A stretch of DNA of 64,000 nt from Sanderia malayensis (lineage: Eukaryota > Cnidaria > Scyphozoa > Semaeostomeae > Pelagiidae): contig RQOL01000860.1 of NCBI GenBank assembly GCA_013076295.1, positions 18,820-82,819 of the forward strand, in the 5' to 3' direction. Under the pieces are notes generated by a model, which was given only the letters and a program-made list of their open reading frames with translations, ran no database searches and was not told the DNA's origin. The translations under genes and the position numbers were made by a program. Position 1 is the stretch's first letter. Each line of letters begins with the position of its first letter. Below, piece by piece: positions 44,756-57,407 of this stretch.

Positions 44756-45554
44756 TCTAATATATATATTCTGCGGAGTCACGTGATGACGCACTTTCCT
44801 TGCCAAAAACAATAGATTCGACCCGAAACAATAGGTCGAACGCCCCAAAACAATGGGCCGAAACGGCGATCGAGGTATCCATAAAGGCTTTTTTTTGATG
44901 CCCTCAATCTGCCCTATTTTTGAGTGAGTTGTTCTTTGCCTGCTGATCCAAAAAGTTATCTATATGAGAGCTCACAGTTTCCACTAAAAGGTTTGGAAAT
45001 TCTTTGTTTTTGTTCGCCTAATTGGCTATCACGAACAAACCACGGTTTACGCTGGCGAAACTTCCAAATTCGCGTCGCGAATTCCAATTTCGAACAAAGC
45101 GTTCGCTCTTCATGTGACGCGTTTCGCCTTTTGCTGCAATTTGATTGGCTCTTTTTGCCCGACCCACGTGGTAGGCCTAATGTAAACAAGCCCAAAGTTT
45201 TAATCAACAAATTACGATAAGGGGTTATCAGGCGAGCGTAGCGAGCTAACCTATTGTACGTGGGGTTCAAAGAGGTATGAGCATAAGCGAATGCAGCGCA
45301 CGAAGTGCGCCAACCACAGGCGAGCGCAGCGAGCTAACCCATTGTATGTGGGGTTCAAAGAGGCATGAGCATAAGCGAATGCAGCGCATGAAGTGCGCCA
45401 ACCACAGGCGAGCGCAGCGAGCTAACCCATTGTATGTGGGGCTGAAAGGGGCATGAGCGTAAGGGAATGCAGCGCACGAAGTGCGCCAACCACATTAAGT
45501 TTTTTTCACTTGCCCCCCTCCGGGAAGCGAGCGAACGCGAGCGCCCCCAGCTAG
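44756..45554 (+). mobile_element. N2 non-autonomous Helitron nested in the 5' end of copy 2
   Basis: 799 bp from TCTAATATATATATTC to CTAG, inserted between A (44755) and T (45555), exactly the A|T target known for Helitrons. N2 has its own 5' sequence with three AACAATRG repeats (about 44808-44870), an interior unlike the S units, three copies of an 88-bp hairpin-bearing repeat, and the shared GC-rich CTAG end. No open frame stands out. Confidence 0.85.
45231..45494 (+). repeat. 88-bp tandem repeat with hairpins (3 copies)
   Basis: Units start GGCGAGCG at 45231, 45319 and 45407. Each contains AATGCAGCGCACGAAGTGCG with the 6+6 GAA-loop stem (one copy has CATGAA). The inverted N2 at 58589-59777 has about four related copies, so the copy number varies within the family. 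Confidence 0.9.
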
Positions 45555-46551
45555 TATATAATAAAATTGTACATCACGTGACCGGCCGACTGTGAACAAT
45601 GGGCTATTGTTTCTTGAACAATGGACGTTCGAAAAAACAATGGAATCAAAGGAGCGGGCGTTGCCAGTCAAAGGTTTTTTTCTGGCGGTCAATAAGGGTG
45701 CAAATTGGTATGGAAATGATCGCTGCATTGTGCTGATGAAACTAAAGCTTTCAGCTAATTTCTAACCCCAGAGGTTCGAGAGTTATGGCCCATTTTGTCT
45801 TCCGACCTTCCAGAAAATTCCGAGGACGGAGTAAATGAGATGCAAAACCAGCAGGGAGAAGCACGTGTTTTTTTGGTTGAACGGGCGGCAAGTTGCTCGG
45901 GTTTAAGCAGGAATACGTGCCGGAAATCAATTGTAAAGACGTGTCAATTGTTGTCAGGACCTGTGGAGACAATGTGTGGACAATTATTTCAAGGTATTTC
46001 CTTTATTTCATTGTTTTTGGCTGAAAATAGCACGAGTTTTGTTTTGTCTAACCTCACGTTTTTTGTGTTGAGGCAAGGGCCTAACGAAAACGCAAAGTTA
46101 ATTTTGATTTTCTCGGGTCGTTCTGGGCCGATTTTCTCCATTTAAAATTTCGATAACTGTTTATTTACACACGAACTAAAGTTATATGGCTTTTTTTTTT
46201 TGTTTTGTTGATTTTCCTCTGATTTTGGACAGTTTTGGCCGAGTTTGGGTTTTGCTGGAAAACACGAAATTTTCACCCAACAGGCGTGTGTTTTGCATTC
46301 CCGAAAATTAATTTTTAACCTGCCAAAACTTTGTTTTTTTCACCCCAATACTTTCGATAAATGTTCGCCAATCTATTAGCTTCATTTTGATATTTTCGTG
46401 GGTTCTGTAGGACGAAAATTCGCCACGTTAATTTAATTTGCAAGTTTTAGTGTTTTTATAGTACGTTGACGAATTCATTTTTTCACTTTCAGAATAAACG
46501 GCTTTTAGGGGGGCGGCAGGGAGGGCCCTGGGTTGTCGCTTGCCAGGGGGA

Positions 46552-47145
46552 AGTATGGTAGGGTATGTATGGTAGGGTATGCATTGTAGGGTATGTATTG
46601 TAGGGTATGTTTTTTAGGATATGTATTTTAGGGTATGTCATTTAGGGTATGTATTGTAGGGTATGTATTGTAGGGTATGTTATGTAGGGTATGTTATGTA
46701 GTGTATGTATTGTAGGGTATGTTATGTGGGGTATGTATTGTAGGGTATGTATTGTAGGGTATGTATCGTAGGGTATGTTATGTAGGGTATGTATTGTAGG
46801 GTATGTATTGTAGGGTATGTTATGTAGGGTATGTATCGCAGGGTATGTTATGTAGGGTATGTATTGTAGGGTTTGCATTGTAGATCATGTATTGTAGGGT
46901 ATGTATCGTAGGATATGTATCGTAGGGTATGTATTGTAGGGTATGTATAGTAGGGTATGTATTGTAGGGTATGTATTGTAGGGTATGTATTGTAGGGTAT
47001 GTATCGTAGGGTATGTATCGTAGTGTATGTATGGTAAGGTGTGTAGTTTAGGTTATGTATTGTAGGGTATGTATTTTAGGGTATGTTATGTAGGGTATGT
47101 ATTGTAGGGTATGTATTGTAGGGTATGTATGTATATTATGTATAG
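46552..47145 (+). repeat. 14-bp minisatellite at the 5' side of copy 2
   Basis: About 590 bp of the TATTGTAGGGTATG monomer with TTATGTAGG variants, passing into the TATA-rich transition to unit-specific sequence. Confidence 0.95.
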
Positions 47146-47227
47146 TATTTTTATGCATGGTATATAGGGTATCTATTTATGTATATATTTATGTATAGTA
47201 TCTATAGTAAGTATGTAAATATTAATA

Positions 47228-47976
47228 TGTAGTGCTTCTATTTCTAACTTTTGTAATTCATCAAAAAAAACACACTGCAAAACAGACACTGTCCTTCTTT
47301 TTGAATAAATGATCTTCAATTAACAAATCTTAAAATGAACTCACCTCACTATAATAATGTTCACAAGGAATGACCACAAGCATTCACTTTATGTCTGGGC
47401 ACCTGAAAAACAAGAAGAAACCATGTAATATATTTTATAGCATGTTAGCCCATCTCAGTTCTTTTTATGTGGCCTCAAGTCTATTAATGTAAGTCATTTA
47501 TTGTAATTGCAAATCATTCATTACCTCCACCTCATGTATTCACCCAGTCAAACAACGTATTAAACCTTCTTAACTTTGGTCAACCTTCCATGGCCTACTC
47601 CTTTTATTGGTATTTTTACCAACAACAATATTTCTGAAGATATAACACATCACCAAAGATAAAATCAATGTACTTCATTCTCCATGTGTCCGTGGTGGAA
47701 CATGTTTTTCCTGTAGTTGTGTTCAACAACCTTCACCATCAAAATCCCCACAACGCCATGGTGAGAAATGATCTATTTCTAGATATCTTGCATAATAAAG
47801 TCCACCAAATTATTTCTTCTTATACTTAGAGATTCCACAACGAACAACATCGTTTTTCTCTTCGCTGGCAAGTTCATGCTGTTGCTGTTGTTCTTTTCAA
47901 CTGCCTCGCTGTCGAATGAATCATCATAATAATAACAACGAGGCACGCCACCAAATAGAGGCCACAAAACTTTCAA
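47228..47976 (-). pseudogene. Minus-strand coding-like blocks E (copy 2)
   Basis: The VLWPLFGGVPRC block (47973 down to 47779) is open to a natural stop after LVDFIMQDI, longer than in copy 1 where a frameshift intervenes. The IPCEHYYSE block (47402 to 47345) has a TGA in place of a Ser codon and a 5-base deletion. Same uncertainty as in copy 1. Confidence 0.3.
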
Positions 47977-49049
47977 ATTGGCGCCAATTTAAAATAGCAA
48001 TTGCGTGTTTACTTTCTTGCTATAGCAAATGTAAAATTTTTGTTCAACATCTAACGTTGTTACAAATTGAAAGAAAATAATATTAATATCGACAGAAAAT
48101 TATCTATATATTGAGAAAAAATCTTACAAAGATTGTTTTACTTTGTTATTGGTAAGTTGACTGTTGAAATTTACCTTTCCTAAAGAATCCATATTTACAC
48201 CAACAGCGTCTTCTTTAAAGCCAGGTTCTCTTTCATTGTATGTTTTACCGTTTCTGTCATCTGGTTTTTAGCGTGTCTGTCATCTGGCTTCTGGGTTTAT
48301 ATCCAGCCAGTTTTGTTGTAAAGTAAAGTAAAGTAAAGTGAAGTTTTTTTATAAAGTAAGTATTTCACTCCTTCACTTCAGCATGACATTTTATTCTTAT
48401 TTCAATCAACACAATAATATACAAGTTAAACATGTTAAACATTCCTTAGTATTAATGGCAACTTTTTCTTTACAAGTCAATAAATTCATCCAAATCATCT
48501 TTCTTCTTTTCTGAAAACAGGGTTTCAAGAAAGTTGATTCCTCAAAATATTTGGTGAATGTCACAACAATTGTTGTTATACAAAGCCTATTTTAATTAAT
48601 GTTTAAATGCCTCACCCTGTAATGTACATTGATATCCCAAATCTGAAGCTTAACTACTTAGCTGAACAATCGCAACAATTTCTTATCAATGAAAAGCAAA
48701 TTAACTGCATAATGCAAATAAAATCTAGCCTTCACAAACATATCAAATGGATGATTAACTTTTCCAATTTATACATTATCACAACTGTTTTCCTTTTAGT
48801 TCTTGAAGAACACAATAGGAAGAGTGATGTAGGTCATAAGATAAAGTGCTCCAATATTTTTATTTGGGAACTTTAAATAACCAATAATCTAATTCCACGA
48901 TCAAGAGTAATTTCAAACATTTCTTACAACTATGCTTTAAATTATTTATTTTATCTTGCAGCTCACCACAAAACAACAAAACCCATCCACTTGCTCACAA
49001 AAATCACTCTTATTTTAAATATTAACATTTTCACTTAAATTGGGTTGCA
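47977..49049. other. Upstream region of RepHel (copy 2), no gene seen
   Basis: Matches 16934-17973, including the AAAGT microsatellite near 48319. No gene or RNA recognised. Confidence 0.5.
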
Positions 49050-49056
49050 TATAAAA
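49050..49056 (+). promoter_or_regulatory. Probable TATA box of RepHel (copy 2)
   Basis: TATAAAA 36 bases before the ATG at 49093, in the same context as copy 1. Confidence 0.5.
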
Positions 49057-49092
49057 CACATTTTTTTTCTTTTTTATATCATCTCTCGCAAA

Positions 49093-52000
49093 ATGCCAAA
49101 AAAAGCCAGAAAAAGCATCACCGGCTCAAGGCGCTGCGATCAAGTAAGAAAAGCAAATCGCCGAAGTCGTGAGAATAACCAACAGCCTCATCCAGTTCAT
49201 TTACCACCTGATAATATGGTACAGGGAGCAGTGAATGATCTTCACCAGTTGCAGCAAGAATACCCTCAGCAACCAGCCCGAGAATATCAACCACTACCAG
49301 TTCATTATCCACAGATGCAGGCACTGTGTGTGCCACGGCAACTACCTGCGATGCTTCCCCACTATGGGCTTATAGCAGTACCACAACCAATAAACATTGG
49401 CTTACAATATCCTGCAGCACTGGCCCCTCAACTTCAGGTACACAACTCGATAATTTCTGCTAAACTTTTCCAATCACGTCAACCATATATTATACAGCTT
49501 TTTGTAATTAAAAACTATCAAAATTAAATCAGTTATTATATCAACCACATTATCAATATTTTTCCATCCGCAGGTACCACCGATGGTTATGCAGTTGCAA
49601 GCATTCGTAATCATGAAGGTCCGGCAGCAATAGAAACGGCAAATGTGGAGATGCTTAATGTAATTCAAGCTCAAAATCACAATGAGGTAAAACAAAATTG
49701 TTAACACAAGTTAACTACAGTTAGGCAACTCCCTTTCCCATTTACCTATTTCAGACATGTACAATTATAAGTCCCACGTATATTTATATCAATGGGAACT
49801 GTATATTAATAACATTAAAATTTCCAATAACTAAAAACTTAATGTAAATGATTTCATTTAATGTTCATTTCAACAGATACGGCCAATGCAGATGCAACCC
49901 GAAACACATATTGAAAATGAAAATAATGAAATTGAAAGGCCAGCCAGCACAACCTGATGAAATCAACGTGGAACGACACATTCCAATTCCACATGATAAT
50001 CAGGTAAAACAGACTACCATCACAATTGGCTTAATATACACCAGTCATTCTCCATAGGACCACGTCTGGAAATTATTTTGCTCTCTAAATAGACATATCT
50101 TCACAAGTTCCACTTTTATGCATGTCAAAACACATGATTGAATTATATTAACTTAGATTGCATTGCATTTCAGGATCCACAAATATTGCCTGCTGCTATG
50201 GAATTGCAACCCAACCTTGAAAATGAGAATGAAGAGAATCAAATAGCGGCGCAACCACAAGAAGTTGAAATGGATGACGAAATCCCACCACAACACCAAG
50301 ATCATGTCCCCCAACCCATCGAACACCAAGAAAGGGAAGTAAATCAACCTATTCTTGAAATTCCTCAATTCTCCCCAATGCCTCATCATCTTGGGAAAAT
50401 GACCAGAACATGCATTCACTGTGAAGCGAAGTACTTCCGAGAGGAACTCAACTCAAAAAAGCAATACAACAAATGTTGTATGGGAGGATTAATAACTCTC
50501 GATCCCATTCAACCACCCCCGGCAAATGTCATGCATTTATACACTGGAACTACTGATGAATCTAAATATTTTCTCAAAAATTTATGTAGATACAATTCAT
50601 TAATGGCGATGGCATCCTGGACAGCTAACGTTGTAAGACACGCTAATGCAGGACCACCAGTCATCACCATACATGGAAAGGCATACCATATGACAGGTAA
50701 ATATAACGTCCCTCTCTTATCTCTTATAATATTATGCTACATTTTCATATAATAGCTTCACGTGATGAAACGGATGTTGACAGAACCCTCATGTTTTTCC
50801 CACCCAACATACAATGATTAACCTCTCTGTATACTTCCCTGAATATCAAGAGTTATCCAATCGAAAATGAAGGCGCTTTATGATGCTTTTATAACAAAGC
50901 ACTTGCTGCATTGAAAATGACAGTCGATATAACGAAGTACAATTTACAATGTTTATTTGAATTCAACAGGGGTAACTGAAACCGACAGGTCCCGAAAATA
51001 TGCAGAATTATACATTATGGACACCCAACAAGCACTGCAAGAACGCCAGAACACAGCCAGAGAACAAAACTTGGACTTAGACATGGTGGCGCTGCTGCAA
51101 AACGAATTGATGGCAGTAAATCGGTTTGCTCAACATTTTAAAACAATGGGAGAGGTACTGGAAGAGCAAAGGCAGCAAGCCATTGCCAATGATCAGCCAA
51201 TTCCCACATTCAAGATGATTATTACCGGTCGCCCAGAACAAGATCGAAGATATGATAATCCTACTGCCAGAGAAATTGATAGAAATAATAGAGATAAAAG
51301 AAATAATCACAAGTTAGTACTGAAGCACATGACACATGGACCATGCGGTGATATAAACCCCGGATGTGTTTGCATGGAGAATAACAAATGCAAGAAACAA
51401 TTTCCGAAAGATCGCACTGCCGAAACACAAGTCAATGCGAATGGTTATCCACTCTACAGACGACGCTGTCGTCATCCAGTCAATCTGGAAGATCGACTTC
51501 TAGATGATACATGGGTTGTGCCACATAATCGCCATCTTCCACTCAAGTATCAGTGTCACATTAATCTGGAAATATGTAGCACTGTGAAGTCCGTGAAATA
51601 TATTTTCAAATATATTCATAAAGGACAAGATATGGCACACGTGGAAATTCTTGAAGGACAGCAGCAACAAGAACCTCAAGATATTGAGCACGATGAAGTA
51701 CGCCAATACATCAACGCCCCGTATATTGGACCTCATGAAGCTGTTCACAGAATATTCCGATTTGCCATGCACGAGAAAAGTCACACTATCAAACGTCTGC
51801 ATGTTCATTTACCTGGTCAGCAGACCGTATACTTTCAGGATAATGGAAGGGTCGAACAATTACAAAACATCAATGAAAAAACCACACTGACGTCTTGGTT
51901 TGAATTGAATGCACAAGACCCGGCTGCACGCCAATATCTCTATCACGAAATTCCTGAACACTATGTTTTCAACGAGCGCACCAAAACATGGAAAGCAAGA

Positions 52001-54225
52001 CAGTGGAGAACAATGCCTGTCATAGGCAGAATATATCAAGTTCACCCCGACCATGTGAGCAAAGGTTCGCACTGAGACTATTGCTTCTCCATAAACGAGG
52101 TGCCACGTCGTTTGAAGATCTTCGCACGATAGAAGGAAACCTATGCAACTCCTTCAAAGACGCTGCTTTAGCTCTAGGTCTGTTGGAAGATGATGCTGAA
52201 ATCATACGCTGTTTGGAGGAGGCAGTTATTTTCAACATGCCAGTACAACTGAGACAGTTGTTTGCAACATTACTCCTTTTTCAAACACCTTCAGATATCG
52301 CAGCAATCTTCAACAGGTTCAAAGAAGCATTAAGTGAAGATTTTGTACGACGTGATCAAGTCAATCATCCCGATATGGCCATAGCTTTTGAAGACCGACA
52401 CATGTATCAATATCTACATGATATTGACGAAAATTTGAAAGTACATGGTCAATCGATCACTAATTATGCTGACCTTCCTCAACTTCCAGCCGACTATGTC
52501 TTTCCTGATCGAGGTACTAATGTGTTATTTTCAAATATGTACTGTATTAGTAGCAATATAATAATGTATCCTAATATTGTCCAGACAAGGGCATTTACGT
52601 ATTTTTGCACATTGATTTTCCTCGCTTTCTTTACGATTTTATTGCAATGAATTTCACTTATTATTACAGAGGAAGATGACATCGATGTTGGCAATGCCAG
52701 AGAGGAAGGAGAACGAATGCTGGCCGCATTGAACCCTGAACAGCGAGCCATATACACGGGAATCACTGATGCTATCAACGCGCAATCCGAACAGAACTGT
52801 CACTTTGTTGACGGACCGGCTAGAACCGGGAAAACTTTCCTTTACAACACGTTGGTTCACAATCTGCAAGCCAATGGACATAAAGTTCAGTGCATGGCGT
52901 GGTCAGGAATTGCTGCAACACTGCTCATAAATGGTAGAACTTCACATTCTACCTTTCAAATTCCTATACCACTTCAAGCTGAATCAACGTGTAATGTCAA
53001 GAGACAGAGCAGGAGAGCACAGGTGTTGTGCGAAACTACTCTCTTTATATGGGATGAAGCTTCCATGATTCCCGCACTTGCATTACAAGCAGTCGACCGA
53101 CTGCTTCCAGACATTACGCATGTCGACAGACCATTTGGTGGCAAGTTCATGCTACTTGGTGGTGACTTCAGACAAGTTCTACCTGTCGTCACGAAAGCAG
53201 GAAAGGAAAGAATTGTAGCAGAGACTCTAAAATCACACAAGATCATTGATCTATGGACAAAGTTTCAGCAGCATCGTTTACACACAAACATGAGAGCCGT
53301 TGAAGATGATTCATACCGTGAACTCTCAGAATGGCTTCTCAGACTTGGCAACAAGCAAGAAGCACACGATGCACTGGACAACGTAACTCTGCCACAACAG
53401 ATATGCACTTCGTCTAAAGAAGACATGCTGAACTTCATTTTTCCCAGGCCGAACGCACCAGATTCACACCTAATGATGGATCCTGTAACAATGTCTGAAC
53501 GCTGTTGTCTGACTCCAAAGAATGACTTATCATATCAAGTAAACGACTTAATTCTGGACAGACTTCAAACAGCCGAAAGAACTTATTACAGCACAGACAG
53601 TGTTGTCACAGACGATCCAGATGAGGAAGAGGCCTACCCCATTGAATTTCTCAACCAACTCACTCCGAATGGAATGCCGTTGCACAGACTTAAACGCAAG
53701 GTAGGAAGAGTACAATCTTTCATCCTATTAACATTAAATTATTATGTGGAAAGGTCGTGCACCATAAATATCCGTCATTAATCACAATAATATTCATTGC
53801 ATTAGGTTGGTGCAACAATCATTCTTCTGAGGAATCTCAATCCAAAGAAAGGTCTTTGCAACGGAACCAGATTCATAGTTCGGCATCTCCGACGTCACGT
53901 GATAACAGCAGAGATCATTACCAAGGAGCACAGAGGACAACGGGTCATGATTCCCAAGATCACAGTCTCCACTCAGGACACGGAAATGCTGTTCAAAATG
54001 AAACGCCGACAGTTTCCAGTCAGACTTGCATACTGCTTGACAATCAACAAGGCACAGGGGCAATCCCTGAGGTATGTTGGTTTGTATTTACCTGAGCCCG
54101 TGTTCACACATGTTCAATTATATGTGGCCATGTCCAGAGCAACATCATTTAACGGGCTCAAAGTATACCTTCCAGAGGAAACACACAGGAAAACAAAGAA
54201 CATTGTTTTCCAAGAAGTCCTGTAA
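49093..54225 (+). pseudogene. Helitron RepHel transposase (copy 2), Rep core deleted
   Basis: Exons matching copy 1: 49093-49437, 49574-49686, 49877-50003, 50174-50696, 50970 to 52513 (with deletion), 52670-53700, 53806-54225. The zinc-finger-like region is intact (CIHCEAKYFREEL...KCCMGG). About 1.1 kb corresponding to copy 1 20264-21349 is replaced by about 30 bases near 51278-51308, in frame, removing the HUH motif; the two tyrosines remain. Other lesions: a 10-base deletion in exon 2, a 4-base duplication in exon 3, a single-base loss near 52044, and Walker A GPARTGKT instead of GPAGTGKT (Arg codon 52822-52824). Motif VI keeps MSRATS, unlike copy 1. Not functional as a nuclease. Confidence 0.9.
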
Positions 54226-55440
54226 AGGCTTCATCTTAGAGCGACCATCTGCACAGTTGCTCTACAGAGGGCTGCCTACCAAAACGCACATACACACATT
54301 CAAGGGTACTGGTATTGTGTGTCAACGCAGATCACGTCGCACATAAGTGTGATGTACAGCCCTTACCGGCACCCTTCTAGAATGAATTCATTCTAGATAA
54401 CACTGATCTGCGGAGACCAACTGGACATTACACCATCCACATGTCCAGGGGTGACTGCACCACACACAGCAGTCGGCACAGTCCTGAATCCTGCGTAGCG
54501 CCCGATTATTAAGAGTTATGCGTTGCCATTTTCTCCGATATTGCCTATGGGAAAGTGGATTCCTTACTCTGTGAAAACTGCAAGTTGTCCATCAAGGATA
54601 GTTAATTTATGCAAAACATCGCACTATCAATAACATCCCCCCCCTCTCCTTTTAATACATGAAAACTTGATCTAAAATCTATAGAGGCCCCTTTAGTGTT
54701 TACTGTTATATACTTCCAAATTTCAATTGCACTTTTCACCAACAAGGAAAATTCGAACAAGGTTTACTCCTTGACGCTGGTGTTCGAGCTTTTAACTAAT
54801 GTAACCGGCAATCTTATTTTTTTTTTGCTATGTACAAACGTAATCCTCAAAACAAACGACCGCGGTTATTGAAAGAATACATTCACGACGTGGCAGAGAT
54901 GTATGCTTGCTGAGAGTGAAGTGCTATTGAAGAATCCAAATTGAGGTACTGTCATTTTGCTAAAGACGTCGCTTAACCAATCAATTTTGCAACCTGTACT
55001 ACTGATTGTATGTATCAATTTTTATGGATATTGACAATTCACCAATTTTAATAGTATACTATATCATGACTCAACCTTTCGCATTCGTACTTCGCATACA
55101 ATACAAATATCTATCCACGTCCTTTCAAAACATGTTTTTTGTACTGTATTGTATATCTTTCAGATCTTCCGCATTAATAATAAGGGTTTTTAAATTAGCG
55201 ATTTATATTTTCAATAGAAGATTGCCAGCACTGTAATTTTATCTATCATTACAGTTTAAATATTCATATATTTGTGTATTTGGCCCATGTAAATCTCCAT
55301 TCAGTAATATCATAACAAAATTTATCGACTTTGTTTTTAATTAGATGCAATTCTCCTAATATCATTGAAACGAGGCGAGACTTCTGTCTCCCATTTCAAA
55401 CGCCTTTGCGCTGTCTATGTATGATTTTCATCTATGTTAT
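54226..55440 (+). other. Region downstream of RepHel (copy 2)
   Basis: Close match to 24268-25430, including the 22-bp palindrome. No assigned gene. Confidence 0.45.
54376..54397. repeat. 22-bp perfect palindrome after the RepHel stop (copy 2)
   Basis: Identical to 24418-24439 and in the same position relative to the RepHel stop codon. Confidence 0.75.
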
Positions 55441-57407
55441 GTCTCATCATCGCCACTATTGTTGCCTGTCGGGTCTAAGTTTCTGTCTGCCAACAAATTG
55501 CATCGAGTCGGATTTTGCTGCTGAACTCAATGAAATTATACCTCATAAAGACTTCCTGGCTCAAAGGAAACAACTACATTGCTGTTCACCAAAGGTAAGT
55601 CAGGTTCATTTTCATTTTGGACAATCAAACAATGGATATTTAGATATAAGCGAATTTGATACTGAAATGAGAGAAAATAAAGCTCAAGTATACCCCTATT
55701 GACTTAAGGAGACAACTAGGCTGCTGTGAATGAGGACAGGACAACAATGTATATTTTCATTTTCATCCCTTTCAATTTGATATGTTGAGTGGAAACTGCT
55801 TAGCTTAGGCCATTTCCACTTTACTCACGGTTTACATATAGTAGTTTGTTAGGCCAGAATTCTGGAAAATTCTCCAATGAAATGTGCATTGCTCTACCAA
55901 CATCTTCCTGGGGCTTTTTATTCCGTGAATATAGTTCCTAACCAATTTATTGACTTTGTGGCTGCCTTCTTTGTTTTACAAGCAAAGCTCATTGATATCC
56001 CCACATGAAACTGCTTTCAACTTCGTGTTTATCCAAAATGTTTAATTGTTGTAATGTAGATGAAGGAAACCAGTGAAAGTCAAGTTCAAGCCCTTGGAAA
56101 ATTCCACACTTTATTTACTTACCACGTTCCTCATTGCACATGCATTGCATATCTCTTTGTCTACCACACTCATTAATACTCTTTTCCTATTTTGTACAGA
56201 TTCATTTAGTCAAAGGCAATGGAAAATTCAATCAATGCTTCAAAGTGTTCTCTTCAATTATTTCCCAAGTCAGGTATAATATTCAAGGTATGATGCTCTC
56301 TGTTCCATATGAATCAATTAATGCACCTTGCTTAAAAAAGCAGACTCAATAAATAAAGGCTCAATAATATTTCTACATTGACTACCACTAAATGTTTTCT
56401 TAACAAATCACTTACAGTATTCTAAACCTGTAGGTACTTAATTCTTCTCTCATTGTCACTTAATGATGTTCCTTATCAGGCAGATGTGTTATCGTAAACT
56501 CAGTGTGCCAGGCACAGACGGCAATGATTTCACAACCATTACAGCACAACATTTTCAAATTTAGTGAGAAGCATACATTGTATCAATCACTGATAGAAAC
56601 CTCCATTACACTGGACAAAACAAGCTAAGATGGCTGTTACAACACAAGCAATTATTATTAATGCATTTTAATTATCTATATGTGCATAAATATGTCTTTG
56701 TTATCTTACTTGAATATTGAGAGTCCTTGCATGATAATTTTTGATAGTTTCCCATTGTAGATATGTTTTTAACCCAGAACCTCATAGTGTATGGTTTCTC
56801 CTCATTCATTCACTGTGGAAGTGCTTGACAAAGTATTTCCGTTTTTTTTTAATCGACAACATTCCAATTGTATATATCATTCACACTTGCTTACGTTTCC
56901 AGTATGTAGACACTGTATTACATGAACTGTACTACCATCTACAATGTGTCTTATATCATAAAGAGCTTTCCCATACAATTAACATGCAAGCACAGAAACT
57001 TATTGAATCCTCAAAACAATTACAACATAATGGCAACTTGAAGTAACAAGCTTTTTTAAAAGAAACCTACATGTATAACTTAGAAAACTTAAGGAACGTT
57101 TACTACTACAGGCCAAATCACTAAGGCATCTTTTAATTTTTAGTATATTAAGATTTCCGCACTATTTAAAATTAGGAAGCCGGTTCCATTGATTTCAGTT
57201 CTTTTACATTATATGAAGCTTCTTCATGTGTTAACTCTTATCCTTTCACACAGCAAAATGATGAATTTGAATGCTTTTCTTGCGTCTGTACTAATAATGT
57301 CCACCAAATGCCAACTTAAAATTAAAGACCTTTTACAACTACAAAGTGGTCAAAGGATCTCAAAATAACGAACTTAAACAACTAGGCCCTCAGCTATGTT
57401 CCTTATA
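55440..57407 (+). pseudogene. Gene A (copy 2)
   Basis: Best preserved version of several blocks: IESDFAAELNEIIPHKDFLA... ending CCAAAG|GTAAGT (55594); LDISEFDTEMRENKAQ (about 55640-55690); IHLVKGNGKFNQ after TTTGTACAG at 56199; and a long open block from about 56761 to 57046 running NPEPHSVWFLLIHSLWKC ... YVDTVLHELYYHLQ ... NGNLK-stop. The last block (FECFSCV) is frameshifted near 57313, where copy 1 is open. The exon joins are uncertain and no domain is recognised. Confidence 0.4.
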
